Assembly: GCA_025996865.1 (NCBI GenBank)
Contig: BNTV01000161.1
Location: forward strand, 1 to 8,698
Length of the DNA: 8,698 nt
Reading direction: 5' to 3'
Source: Bacteroidia bacterium
Lineage (GTDB): Bacteria > Bacteroidota > Bacteroidia > Bacteroidales > Azobacteroidaceae
The notes under the pieces were generated by a model. That model ran no database searches and was not told where the DNA came from. It saw only the letters and a list, made by a program, of their open reading frames with translations. Position numbers and translations under genes: made by a program. Below, in pieces: positions 1 to 6,908 of the stretch. Each line of letters opens with the position of its first letter. Within the stretch, counting starts at the first letter, position 1.

Positions 1-558
1 AATAAATTTGCATTAATTCCTTTCAGTACAACAACTTTGGATAAATCACTTGCAGAAGTAGTCATGAAATACAACGATGCTTTAATGGCCCTGAATGACT
101 GGCACAATAATAGCCCGATAATAACCGACGCTATCCAAAGTGCAGATAAACAAGTGGAAGCTCAGCGGGAAAATTTGCTGCAATCCTTGGCAAACATCAA
201 AAAAGGAATGCAAGTTTCTTTGGCGGAATTGAAGAGTAAGGAAAAAAATGTTGATTCGAGAATCAACAACATTCCTTCCATCGAACGGCAATATGTGGAC
301 TTCAAAAGAGAACAGGAAATTCAACAAGCCGTTTATCTTTTCTTGGTTGAAAAAAGAGAAGAAACGATGTTGAAAGCGGTATCGCTGATGCCTAAGTTGA
401 GAGTGATTGATGAGCCTTACGTGGTCAATATTCCCGTTTCTCCAAGCCTCAAAAAATTGGCGCTTGTAGTTTTGCTTTTCGGAGGGTTTGTGTTTCCCGT
501 GGGAGCCGTTTATTCTATTCCTTTTATAAAAAATTACTTCAGGAGCAGAAAAAAATGA
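1..558 (+). CDS. Wzz/GumC-type polysaccharide chain-length (co-polymerase) protein, C-terminal part
   Basis: The frame is open from base 1, so this is the 3' end of a longer gene; at least 185 residues are visible. The first TTG in frame (37) is internal and not a credible start. The product would be an inner-membrane polysaccharide co-polymerase that sets O-antigen or capsule chain length with Wzy. The visible part is a charged, probably coiled-coil periplasmic stretch, then a conserved-looking segment (IPSIERQYVDFKREQEIQQ, then VYLFLVEKREE) typical of the GumC/Wzc group. A proline-containing NIPVSPSLKK precedes a transmembrane helix (LALVVLLFGGFVFPVGAVY), and the protein ends in a short basic tail, KNYFRSRKK. 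There is no cytoplasmic tyrosine-kinase domain, and the usual juxtamembrane segment leading to one is also missing. The stop overlaps the next start as ATGA (555-558). The family is clear; the exact polymer is not. Confidence 0.85.
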   Translation, partial: NKFALIPFSTTTLDKSLAEVVMKYNDALMALNDWHNNSPIITDAIQSADKQVEAQRENLLQSLANIKKGMQVSLAELKSKEKNVDSRINNIPSIERQYVDFKREQEIQQAVYLFLVEKREETMLKAVSLMPKLRVIDEPYVVNIPVSPSLKKLALVVLLFGGFVFPVGAVYSIPFIKNYFRSRKK

Positions 559-677
559 TTGCCGACATCAAAGAGAAAATCGCAAGTTATATCAACAAAG
601 GGCATGAAAGAACTGTTCTGACAAAGAAAAATATCTCCATTAAATACAGCCGGGAATATAAAATAAATTTATTATGA
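555..677 (+). pseudogene. 40-codon remnant of a Wzx-type polysaccharide flippase (N-terminal stump)
   Basis: This short frame starts at an ATGA overlap with the preceding gene (555-558) and ends at another ATGA overlap with the following gene (674-677). Its first ~28 residues, including YINKGHERT and KKNI, resemble the cytoplasmic N-terminus of Bacteroidales oligosaccharide flippases, which I recall commonly carrying a GHER...AKKNI motif just before the first membrane helix. Here that helix never appears: after KKNI come 12 unrelated polar residues (SIKYSREYKINLL) and a stop. A functional flippase has about 12 transmembrane helices and 400-500 residues, so this would be a deletion remnant whose two coupled junctions survived. 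No intact flippase lies in the window. Alternatives are a genuine small coupled protein, or an assembly join that removed the gene body. The frame is directly visible; the flippase identity rests on remembered family sequences. Confidence 0.6.
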
Positions 678-1996
678 TATTTATCTTAATTCTATTATTG
701 GCCACAGTTTTGTATGTCCGAGATTATAAAATTCCGGCGCTTCTTCTCTTTTTCTTTTTTCTGACATCGGGTTTTAACCTTGTTCCCGAAAAAATGACCC
801 AATTGGCGTTTTTTTCCAAAGGCATGGATTATGCAATAATCATGCTTTTCCTGATTGTAGTCATTGATGCCTTATGTATAAAGGGTTATCTGAAGTTTGA
901 CCGTTTGATTTATTTATACCTGCTATTCTGCCTATTTCTGGTTGTATGTGTTTTTTATAGTAAATTCGGAATAGGTGTTGGTTGGGCAGAAATTATCCGG
1001 ACTTGCCGTTACCATTTTTTATGGGTTGCCTATCTTGTTTTCCGCAACCTGTCGAAGACGCAATTAGAAAGTTTGTTGAAATATCTATTCCTCATAACGG
1101 TTATTTGTTCCGTATTATACCTTTTTCAGATAATTTTGGAGACATCGATTCTTAATGAGACAGAAAAAGGTACAGCCAATTTGTTTGGGATGAAGATACC
1201 AAGGTATTACAACCAACCGGATATGCTTCATTTCTTTGTATTTATAGCTATTTACTACAATCCGTTCAAAGGAATTGTGAAATATATAACAACAGCTATA
1301 CTTGTTATCGCTTTGCTTGCGGCGTTTCATCGCAGTTTGGCAGGTTCATTTTTTGTTGCGGTTGTGTTGGGATATATTCTTCAACTCCCGCGCTTGCAAA
1401 GGGTGAAGGTTTTGTTGGGTGTTTCTGTGTTTTTAGTATTTTTTATTGTTTTTGCCGGATATAAATTTGTGCAGTCCCGCACTTATATTGATGTACAGCG
1501 CGTAGCTTCGGGAAATGTTGCTGACGCTGAAATTGATTTGGAAGATCTGTATGCATCCACATTCACTTTCCGGATTATTCATCTTATAGAGCGTAACCAA
1601 TATCTGTTAGACAATCCGAAAGCCATGCTTGTCGGGGCAGGATTGATGACGGAAGATTCCAAAATGACTTTTTCCATGTTTGATTTTGATGTCGGTTTGG
1701 TGGAAGAATTGTCCGGGCAAACCAACCAATTAGACACGGGTGATATTTCTTATTCCATTCTATTACTGCGGTATGGTTATTTGGGAACTTTTTTGAATTT
1801 GGTGTTGTTTATATACTTGATTGTCTTTTTTTATAAGAAAAGAGAAAACAAATACGGTTTTTTATCGTTCCTATACTTTATTCTGTCGATAGGGATATCA
1901 TTTTTTTCGGCCAACCTTGTAATGCCAATAACATTTGTGTTGCCGTTAATCACTTATTGTATAATTAATAAAACAAAAGAACCTGTTTCAGAATGA
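674..1996 (+). CDS. O-antigen polymerase / ligase-like integral membrane protein (Wzy/WaaL type)
   Basis: A 440-residue, very hydrophobic protein with roughly 10-12 predicted membrane helices, for example around residues 18-36, 52-72, 78-98, 134-155, 201-219, 223-239, 245-263, 357-387 and 394-431. One large hydrophilic, probably periplasmic loop spans about 264-356, between the late helices. That loop contains FRIIHLIERNQYLLDNP, GAGLMTEDS and QLDTGDISYS, followed by LLLRYGYLGT. This layout is characteristic of the O-antigen ligase/polymerase superfamily, whose members join undecaprenyl-linked repeat units or transfer the polymer to an acceptor. The gene lies directly downstream of a chain-length protein, which favours a polymerase (Wzy) role. 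Start choice: the ATG at 674 overlaps the previous stop as ATGA, implying coupled translation. Its own stop overlaps the next ATG (1993-1996). The sequence is more AT-rich than the genes to the right, as is common for polysaccharide loci. Polymerase versus ligase cannot be settled from sequence alone. Confidence 0.8.
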   Translation: MIFILILLLATVLYVRDYKIPALLLFFFFLTSGFNLVPEKMTQLAFFSKGMDYAIIMLFLIVVIDALCIKGYLKFDRLIYLYLLFCLFLVVCVFYSKFGIGVGWAEIIRTCRYHFLWVAYLVFRNLSKTQLESLLKYLFLITVICSVLYLFQIILETSILNETEKGTANLFGMKIPRYYNQPDMLHFFVFIAIYYNPFKGIVKYITTAILVIALLAAFHRSLAGSFFVAVVLGYILQLPRLQRVKVLLGVSVFLVFFIVFAGYKFVQSRTYIDVQRVASGNVADAEIDLEDLYASTFTFRIIHLIERNQYLLDNPKAMLVGAGLMTEDSKMTFSMFDFDVGLVEELSGQTNQLDTGDISYSILLLRYGYLGTFLNLVLFIYLIVFFYKKRENKYGFLSFLYFILSIGISFFSANLVMPITFVLPLITYCIINKTKEPVSE

Positions 1997-2067
1997 GTAA
2001 AACTGTGAAAATATCGGCATTGTCTGCGCTTGTTTTAGTTCCTTTTATTGGTTATGTCGACAAATAG
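1993..2067 (+). pseudogene. 24-codon ORF, probable remnant of the next polysaccharide-operon gene
   Basis: The ATG at 1993 overlaps the preceding stop as ATGA, the same coupled arrangement as the two upstream junctions, so a gene start was evidently here. The frame has a Lys-containing start (MSKTVKIS), then a hydrophobic stretch (ALSALVLVPFIGYV), and stops at TAG 2065-2067 with further in-frame stops just after. MSKTVKIS would suit the start of a family-2 glycosyltransferase, but the expected motif after it (such as VIxPxYN) is absent, so I do not assign a function. The likely explanation is that the operon was cut here and joined to the promoter region of the NikR-like gene. A short secreted or membrane peptide is the alternative. 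Confidence 0.45.
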
Positions 2068-2121
2068 TAAAAAGAATATTAAACAAATGAAAATTGCATA
2101 GGTATTTCTCAAATTTTTCCG

Positions 2122-2129
2122 TAACTTCG
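2122..2129 (+). promoter_or_regulatory. Probable -7 box for the NikR-like gene (TAACTTCG)
   Basis: TAACTTCG differs from the Bacteroidota -7 consensus TAnnTTTG at one position. The gap between the box and the ATG at 2158 is 28 nt, matching the 28-29 nt gap at the three other promoters in this window, which is the main support. No good TTTG -33 element sits 19 nt upstream; TTG at 2094-2096 is rather far. Confidence 0.5.
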
Positions 2130-2157
2130 CCCTTTCAATTGATAAAAATTATTCAAG

Positions 2158-2559
2158 ATGTCAGTCGTTCGTTTCGGAGTATCGTTGGAATCGGAATTGC
2201 TCGTAGAGTTGGATGCCTACGTGCAGGATAATTTTTTTGCCAACCGTTCGCAAGCGATTCGAGCCTTGATTGAAAAAAATATCGTCGAAAAAAAATGGCT
2301 CTGCAATCATCATGTGGCCGGAGCTATTGTTTTGGTATATGAACCGGACAGATATGAAATCGCCGCCAACCTGCTTAAAATTCAACAAAATAACACTGAA
2401 CTGATTCTTTCTTCCCAACGTTTTTTTGAAAAAAACAACCTCTGCATCGAAATTGTCGCTGTGGATGGTATTGCCCAAAAACTAACCAAACTCTCCGAAG
2501 AAATGATTTCTTTGAAAGGGGTAATTCACGGAAAATTAATCATGAGTAGAGTCGATTAA
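2158..2559 (+). CDS. nikR: NikR-family ribbon-helix-helix transcriptional regulator lacking most nickel ligands
   Basis: 133 residues, the same length as E. coli NikR. The N-terminus (RFGVSLESELLVELD, then NRSQAIRALIEKNI at about 29-42) is a ribbon-helix-helix DNA-binding domain, with Arg5, Gly7 and Ser9 on the DNA-contacting strand. After the linker, HHVAGAIVLVYE (51-62) begins the ACT-like metal-binding and tetramerisation domain, which ends in the family signature LKGVIHGKL (119-127). In E. coli NikR, nickel is held by His76, His87, His89 and Cys95. Aligned by the flanking conserved residues, these are Gln77, Arg88, Phe90 and Cys96 here, so only the cysteine remains. Cys49, His51 and His52 lie nearby and could in principle form another site. 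The gene probably has its own promoter, and the TonB receptor starts 78 bp downstream. Family membership is firm; nickel responsiveness is doubtful. Confidence 0.85.
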   Translation: MSVVRFGVSLESELLVELDAYVQDNFFANRSQAIRALIEKNIVEKKWLCNHHVAGAIVLVYEPDRYEIAANLLKIQQNNTELILSSQRFFEKNNLCIEIVAVDGIAQKLTKLSEEMISLKGVIHGKLIMSRVD

Positions 2560-2572
2560 AAAAAATTTAATC
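2554..2572. repeat. Perfect 7-bp inverted repeat spanning the regulator's stop codon
   Basis: GATTAAA (2554-2560) and TTTAATC (2566-2572) form a perfect inverted repeat with a 5-bp A-tract between them; the left arm contains the TAA stop of the NikR-like gene. The stem is AT-rich and no T-run follows it on the plus strand, so it is not a convincing intrinsic terminator. It could be a weak hairpin or an accessory protein-binding site next to the candidate operator, or simply chance in AT-rich DNA. Confidence 0.35.
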
Positions 2573-2576
2573 AATA

Positions 2577-2604
2577 GTAACACGTTTTTCCAAAAAAGTA
2601 TTAC
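2577..2604. promoter_or_regulatory. Candidate operator: 28-bp imperfect inverted repeat, GTAACAC-N14-GTATTAC
   Basis: GTAACAC (2577-2583) and GTATTAC (2598-2604) are inverted copies with one mismatch, separated by 14 bp. The spacer is itself nearly palindromic (TTTTT at 2585-2589, AAAAA at 2592-2596), so 11 of 14 base pairs match over the whole element. The right arm overlaps the -7 box at 2602-2609, an ideal position for repression of the TonB receptor gene. Known NikR operators are inverted repeats of similar spacing, and GTGTTAC/GTAACAC-type half-sites are described for some lineages, although in the opposite arm order. Binding by the adjacent NikR-like protein is an inference. Confidence 0.55.
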
Positions 2605-2609
2605 CTTTG
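2602..2609 (+). promoter_or_regulatory. -7 promoter box for the TonB receptor gene (TACCTTTG)
   Basis: TACCTTTG is an exact match to the Bacteroidota -7 consensus TAnnTTTG and leaves 28 nt before the ATG at 2638. The sequence 19 nt upstream is not a recognisable TTTG -33 element, so the promoter may be weak or need an activator. It overlaps the right arm of the candidate operator. Confidence 0.65.
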
Positions 2610-2637
2610 CCGAAATTAATTATTATATCACTAAAAA

Positions 2638-4515
2638 ATGAAAGTATATCGTATTTTTCTATCGTTTGTTGTTATTTTAACAACTACATTTTCAACTGTT
2701 TATGCAGAATCCGATCCTTTTTTGAAAGATACTGTCTCGTTGAAAGAAGTTGTAGTCGTATCCACGGCCAAAACAGAAGTTAATCGCAACCAGATTCCGT
2801 TTACCGTTTCGGTAGTGGATAAGGAAACGCTTGATGCAAGTACGGAAACAGGTGTGTTATCCATTCTATCGGAGCAAGTTCCGGGTTTGTTTGTCACGCA
2901 GAAAGGCGTCACCGGATTCGGTGTTTCTTCCGGTTCGGCGGGAACAGTTAATATTCACGGTGTCGGCGGCGGCAATAAAGTATTGATGCTTTTTGACGGA
3001 CAACCGATGTGGGCAGGTATTTTCGGGCACAACGTCGCCGATGCTTATGTGGCTTCCGATGCGGAAAAAGTGGAAGTAATCCGGGGACCGGGTTCGTTGC
3101 TCTACGGTTCAAATGCTTTGGGAGGCGTAATCAACGTAATCACGCGAAAAGCCGATGAAAACGGCATTCACGGACGCGCCCGCATCATGTACGGCTCATA
3201 CAATACGCAAAAATACCTCGGAAGCGCCGGCTACCAAAAAGACAAACTGAATGTTTACGTTTCCGTAAACCATGACCGCACCGACGGACAACGCGACAAT
3301 TCGGATTTTTACATCACCAATGCTTATGCAAAAATAACTTATGCTTTTTCGAAAAACTGGGACGCTTCGGCAAATGCCATCGTCGCCGATTTCAAAACGG
3401 TCAATCCGGGAGCCGTCACGCAACCCATGTTTGACAACTGGGCAAAAGCTTTGCGAACAACTTATTCCGTTGCGCTCAATAATCACTATGGACCCATGAA
3501 TGGCTCTATTCAAGCATTTTACAATAATGGGAAACATAAAATCAACGACGGATACAATGCAAATTCAACTCCCCGCAAGTATTTATTTCATTCGGACGAT
3601 TTCAACGCAGGCATCGCGCTTTTTGAATCTTTCCGACTGATTGAAGGTAACTTACTGACCGTCGGTTTAGACGCTAAACAATGGGGAGGTCATGCGTGGA
3701 ACGATAGCATTAATGGACGTATCGGGGAAATAATTGATAAAAAAGTCAACGAATTTGCCGGTTATGCCGTTGTGCAACAAACGCTTTTCGATAAATTAAC
3801 CCTCAATGCCGGAATGCGTTTGGAAAATAATGAAGGTTACGGCAACGAGTGGATACCTCAAGCAGGTATAGCCTACAATCCGACAAAGCAATCAACGCTT
3901 AAACTTTCGGCATCGAAAGGTTTTAGAAGTCCGAATATCAGGGAATTATACATGTATATGCCGGCCAATCCCGATCTGAAACCCGAAAGGATGAACAATT
4001 ATGATTTTTCCTATTTGCAATCCCTGTTAGACCGTCGTTTACATCTCGAATTGACATTGTTTTTTGCACAAGGCGAAAATATGATCACCACAACCATGAT
4101 AGATGGTAAACCATTTAATGTCAATACCGGCAAATTTATTAACAAAGGATTCGATTTCGGATTGACATACAGCATTTTATCGAACTTGAAATTATCGGGA
4201 AATTATAGTTTTTTGAATTCCGACATCAAAATCACGGCATCGCCCAAGCACAAAGCCTTTGTAAGCCTCGGATGGAATCAGGGCAAATGGACAATCACAC
4301 CTAACTATCAGTATGTAGGTGGTTTATACCTTGCGGACAATGCGACGACAACGGAAAATTATTCGTTGTTGAATTGTAATGTTTCCTACAAACTTATTCC
4401 CACTATCACGATATTCTTAAACGGCGAAAACCTGACGGATACCTCTTACGAGACATACGCAGGTTTTCCAATGCCGGGCGCAGTGGTTTTAGGCGGAATC
4501 AATTGTAAGTTTTAA
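2638..4515 (+). CDS. TonB-dependent outer-membrane receptor (BtuB/siderophore-receptor type)
   Basis: A 625-residue precursor. Residues 1-23 are a signal peptide (hydrophobic core about 6-20, likely cleavage after VYA). The mature N-terminus has a TonB-box-like LKEVVVVS (35-42), then the plug domain at about 45-170, including [30 protein letters not shown] and the signature [26 protein letters not shown]. The rest is the beta-barrel, containing [19 protein letters not shown] and [16 protein letters not shown], and ending with [22 protein letters not shown] and the terminal aromatic residue (KF) expected for barrel assembly. It would import a scarce ligand across the outer membrane using TonB-ExbBD energy. 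It lies downstream of a NikR-like regulator with an inverted repeat over its promoter, so a metal chelate, cobalamin or metallophore is a reasonable but unproven guess. No periplasmic binding protein or ABC transporter is adjacent. Its stop overlaps the stop of aspS on the opposite strand by 4 bp. Confidence 0.9.
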   Translation: MKVYRIFLSFVVILTTTFSTVYAESDPFLKDTVSLKEVVVVSTAKTEVNRNQIPFTVSVVDKETLDASTETGVLSILSEQVPGLFVTQKGVTGFGVSSGSAGTVNIHGVGGGNKVLMLFDGQPMWAGIFGHNVADAYVASDAEKVEVIRGPGSLLYGSNALGGVINVITRKADENGIHGRARIMYGSYNTQKYLGSAGYQKDKLNVYVSVNHDRTDGQRDNSDFYITNAYAKITYAFSKNWDASANAIVADFKTVNPGAVTQPMFDNWAKALRTTYSVALNNHYGPMNGSIQAFYNNGKHKINDGYNANSTPRKYLFHSDDFNAGIALFESFRLIEGNLLTVGLDAKQWGGHAWNDSINGRIGEIIDKKVNEFAGYAVVQQTLFDKLTLNAGMRLENNEGYGNEWIPQAGIAYNPTKQSTLKLSASKGFRSPNIRELYMYMPANPDLKPERMNNYDFSYLQSLLDRRLHLELTLFFAQGENMITTTMIDGKPFNVNTGKFINKGFDFGLTYSILSNLKLSGNYSFLNSDIKITASPKHKAFVSLGWNQGKWTITPNYQYVGGLYLADNATTTENYSLLNCNVSYKLIPTITIFLNGENLTDTSYETYAGFPMPGAVVLGGINCKF

Positions 4516-6269
4516 GACAGCTTCTTTGCTTGAATCGTTAAATGCAATTCCTCTAATTGTTCATCGGAAACTACGGCCGGGGCGTCGATCATCACATCCC
4601 GGCCGGAGTTGTTTTTGGGGAAAGCGATGCAATCGCGAATCGAATCCAATCCGGCAAAGATGGAAACAAGCCTGTCCAAACCGAAAGCAATTCCTCCATG
4701 CGGGGGCGCTCCATACTTAAAAGCATTCATCAAAAATCCGAATTGCGCTTGCGCCTGAGCCTCCGTGAAACCGAGCAGTGAAAACATTTTCTGCTGTAAT
4801 TCGCTGTTAAAGATACGGATAGAACCGCCGCCCACTTCCGCGCCATTAATCACCATGTCATAAGCATTCGCGCGTACAGCGCCCGGATTGGTATCCAAAA
4901 GCGGAATATCGTCCCGTTTGGGACTTGTAAACGGATGATGCATCGCATAATAGCGATTTGTTTCTTCGTCAAATTCCAAGAGCGGAAAATCAACTACCCA
5001 AAGACAGCTGAATTGGTCTTTTTTCCTCAATTCCAAACGGGAACCCACTTCCAAACGAAGTTCACCCAATTGTTTTTGCGTTTTTTCGGTCTTTCCGCAA
5101 AGAATCAGCAGCAAATCGCCGGGTTTAGCGCCTGCCCGATCGAGCCAAGGTTTTAAATCATCCGGTGTATAGAACTTATCGACAGAAGATTTCACATTTC
5201 CGTCGGCTTCGTAACGAACATATATCAAACCGCTTGCCCCGATTTGCGGCCGTTTTACAAAATCAATCAATTCATCTAATTGTTTGCGGGTGTAAGCAGC
5301 ACAACCTTCCGCACAAATGGCGCCGACATATTCGGCATTATCGAAAACGCTGAAATTTTTTCCGCCGGTCAGGTCTTTCAATTCGACAAAATGCATGGCG
5401 AAACGCGTGTCAGGCTTGTCCGAACCATACAGTTTCATGGCTTCGGCATACGACAGGCGAGGCATTTCCGGAATGTCAACGTTCTTAATTGTTTTGAACA
5501 AATAACGAACCAGACCTTCGAAAATATTGAGAATATCTTCCTGTTCGGCAAACGACATTTCGCAGTCGATTTGCGTAAATTCCGGCTGGCGGTCGGCGCG
5601 TAAATCCTCATCGCGAAAACATTTCACGATTTGGAAATAACGGTCAAAACCGGAAACCATCAATAATTGTTTGAACAACTGCGGCGATTGAGGCAAAGCA
5701 TAAAATTCTCCGGGATTCATCCGGGAAGGAACGATGAAATCGCGGGCGCCTTCGGGCGTAGAACCTACCATCACAGGCGTTTCCACTTCAAGGAAATGCT
5801 GTTCATTCAGATAACTGCGGGCAGCAAAAGCCATTTGGTGGCGTAGTTCGAGATTAGAACGCACAACTGTCCGGCGCAAATCCAAATAGCGGTATTTCAT
5901 CCGCAAATCGTCCCCGCCGTCGGTATCCGTTTCGATGGTGAAAGGCGGCGTTTCCGACGGATTCAGAACCTGTAATTCCGATACGATTATCTCGATATCT
6001 CCGGTCGGAATATTCGGATTTTTATTGAAACGCTCCGCTACCCTACCCTTCACCTGAATAACCCATTCCCTGCCCAGCTTTTCTGCTTCTTCACATAATT
6101 GAGCATTAATTTCCTGATTAAAAACCAATTGAGTGATTCCATACCGATCCCGTAAATCTACAAAAATCATACCGCCAAACTTTCGCGCTTTTTGTACCCA
6201 GCCGGCTAAAACCACTTCCTGATTCAAGTTTACCATGCGTAATTCCCCGCAAGTTTTTGTCCTATACAT
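4512..6269 (-). CDS. aspS: Aspartyl-tRNA synthetase, bacterial type (class IIb)
   Basis: 585 residues, normal for bacterial AspRS (E. coli about 590), and apparently complete. It charges tRNA-Asp with aspartate in the cytoplasm. The N-terminal OB-fold anticodon-binding domain shows [18 protein letters not shown] and [14 protein letters not shown] (19-50). The catalytic core has [10 protein letters not shown] (169-178), [12 protein letters not shown] (193-204), motif 2 [18 protein letters not shown] (218-235), and motif 3 [11 protein letters not shown] (525-535), followed by FPKNNSGRD and MIDAPA. The bacteria-specific GAD insertion lies roughly at 300-410. The start (ATG at 6267-6269) is 29 nt downstream of a well-formed promoter on this strand. 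The 3' end overlaps the TonB receptor gene tail-to-tail, leaving no intergenic terminator. It is a housekeeping gene with no anomaly visible in its motifs. Confidence 0.97.
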   Translation of the reverse strand: MYRTKTCGELRMVNLNQEVVLAGWVQKARKFGGMIFVDLRDRYGITQLVFNQEINAQLCEEAEKLGREWVIQVKGRVAERFNKNPNIPTGDIEIIVSELQVLNPSETPPFTIETDTDGGDDLRMKYRYLDLRRTVVRSNLELRHQMAFAARSYLNEQHFLEVETPVMVGSTPEGARDFIVPSRMNPGEFYALPQSPQLFKQLLMVSGFDRYFQIVKCFRDEDLRADRQPEFTQIDCEMSFAEQEDILNIFEGLVRYLFKTIKNVDIPEMPRLSYAEAMKLYGSDKPDTRFAMHFVELKDLTGGKNFSVFDNAEYVGAICAEGCAAYTRKQLDELIDFVKRPQIGASGLIYVRYEADGNVKSSVDKFYTPDDLKPWLDRAGAKPGDLLLILCGKTEKTQKQLGELRLEVGSRLELRKKDQFSCLWVVDFPLLEFDEETNRYYAMHHPFTSPKRDDIPLLDTNPGAVRANAYDMVINGAEVGGGSIRIFNSELQQKMFSLLGFTEAQAQAQFGFLMNAFKYGAPPHGGIAFGLDRLVSIFAGLDSIRDCIAFPKNNSGRDVMIDAPAVVSDEQLEELHLTIQAKKLS

Positions 6270-6298
6270 AAATTTTATTCGCTTTTTTAAATTTTATG

Positions 6299-6329
6299 CA
6301 AAGTTAAACAAAAGAATCATTCAAACAAA
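6299..6329 (-). promoter_or_regulatory. aspS promoter: TTTG-N19-TAACTTTG on the minus strand
   Basis: Read on the minus strand, TTTG (6329-6326) is followed after 19 nt by TAACTTTG (6306-6299), a perfect match to the Bacteroidota -33/-7 consensus with the usual spacing. The -7 box ends 29 nt before the aspS start codon, so the leader is short, about 20-25 nt. This is the best-formed promoter in the window. Confidence 0.8.
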
Positions 6330-6350
6330 TTCGATGAAATATTGATTTTA

Positions 6351-6381
6351 TTTATTCTCTGCGGAATTAATCGTATCTTTG
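6351..6381 (+). promoter_or_regulatory. dut promoter: TTTA-N19-TATCTTTG
   Basis: TATCTTTG (6374-6381) matches TAnnTTTG exactly, and TTTA (6351-6354) is a three-of-four match to the -33 TTTG at the standard 19-nt spacing. The -7 box ends 29 nt before the dut ATG at 6411. The aspS and dut -33 elements are about 20 bp apart, back to back, so the two housekeeping genes share a compact divergent promoter region. This promoter should also serve the downstream TPR gene. Confidence 0.75.
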
Positions 6382-6410
6382 CACCTTGAATTTACATTAT
6401 TCAGAATACA

Positions 6411-6845
6411 ATGAAAGTAAAAATCATCAACAAATCGAAGCACGCTTTGCCCGAATACGAAACGCTTTATTCCGCCGGAATGGATTTGCGTGCGAATCTT
6501 GATGCGCCCATCACGCTGGGTTCCTTGGAAAGAACGCTTGTTCCCACAGGGCTTTTCATCGAATTACCAATTGGTTATGAAGCCCAGATTCGTCCCCGAA
6601 GCGGTTTGGCTATCAAACACGGAATTTCGTTGGTCAATACGCCAGGAACCATTGACGCCGATTATCGCGGCGAAATCAAAGTAATTCTGGTCAATCTGTC
6701 CGCAACGCCGTTTGTTATCAATGACGGAGAACGGATTTGCCAAATGGTTGTAGCCAAGCATGAAAGAGTGGAATGGGAATTGACGGAGGAATTAAATACT
6801 ACGGTTCGGGGAGCCGGCGGATTCGGTCATACGGGAGCTAAGTAA
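6411..6845 (+). CDS. dut: dUTP diphosphatase (dUTPase), trimeric type
   Basis: 144 residues, close to the E. coli enzyme (about 151). It hydrolyses dUTP to dUMP and pyrophosphate, keeping uracil out of DNA and supplying dUMP for thymidylate synthesis. All five conserved motifs of the homotrimeric family are present in order: AGMDLRA (22-28), RPRSGLA (61-67), [14 protein letters not shown] (76-89) with catalytic Asp82 and uracil-pocket Tyr85, GERICQMV (106-113), and [10 protein letters not shown] (133-142) with Phe138 placed to stack on the uracil. The last motif has His where many enzymes have Ser. The start is fixed by a good promoter 29 nt upstream. The stop is 2 nt before the TPR gene, indicating an operon. 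Its last 20 codons recur at 8576-8635 fused to the end of the TPR frame; this copy, in its normal context, is the authentic one. Confidence 0.97.
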   Translation: MKVKIINKSKHALPEYETLYSAGMDLRANLDAPITLGSLERTLVPTGLFIELPIGYEAQIRPRSGLAIKHGISLVNTPGTIDADYRGEIKVILVNLSATPFVINDGERICQMVVAKHERVEWELTEELNTTVRGAGGFGHTGAK

Positions 6846-6908
6846 TTATGAGAAATTTAATTATATTCTTTATTATTTTGTATTCTCTACCGGTTTTGGC
6901 AGAAGACA
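6782..6908 (+). repeat. 127-bp direct repeat, internal copy (dut 3' end plus TPR gene start)
   Basis: By direct base-by-base comparison this segment is identical to 8572-8698, an offset of 1,790 bp, with the first mismatch immediately upstream (T at 6781 versus C at 8571). It holds the last 20 complete dut codons, the stop, the 2-nt gap and the first 20 codons of the TPR gene. It sits in its natural gene context, so it is the original copy. Confidence 0.97.

Noticed and set aside
82..327. Minus-strand open frame opposite the Wzz-like gene
   Set aside because: It is a shadow of the coding strand with no recognisable domain, promoter or start context.
2112..2150. AATTTTT / AAAAATT inverted repeat upstream of the NikR-like gene as an autoregulatory operator
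   Set aside because: The arms are low-complexity A/T, 25 bp apart and without the GTAAC half-site seen downstream; this is expected by chance in such DNA.
2554..2610. Intrinsic terminator for the NikR-like gene
   Set aside because: Both inverted repeats here are AT-rich and neither is followed by a T-run on the plus strand; the second overlaps a promoter box, which suits an operator better.
4526..5603. Several plus-strand open frames inside the aspS region
   Set aside because: They are antisense to a complete, motif-rich aspartyl-tRNA synthetase and show no family features of their own.
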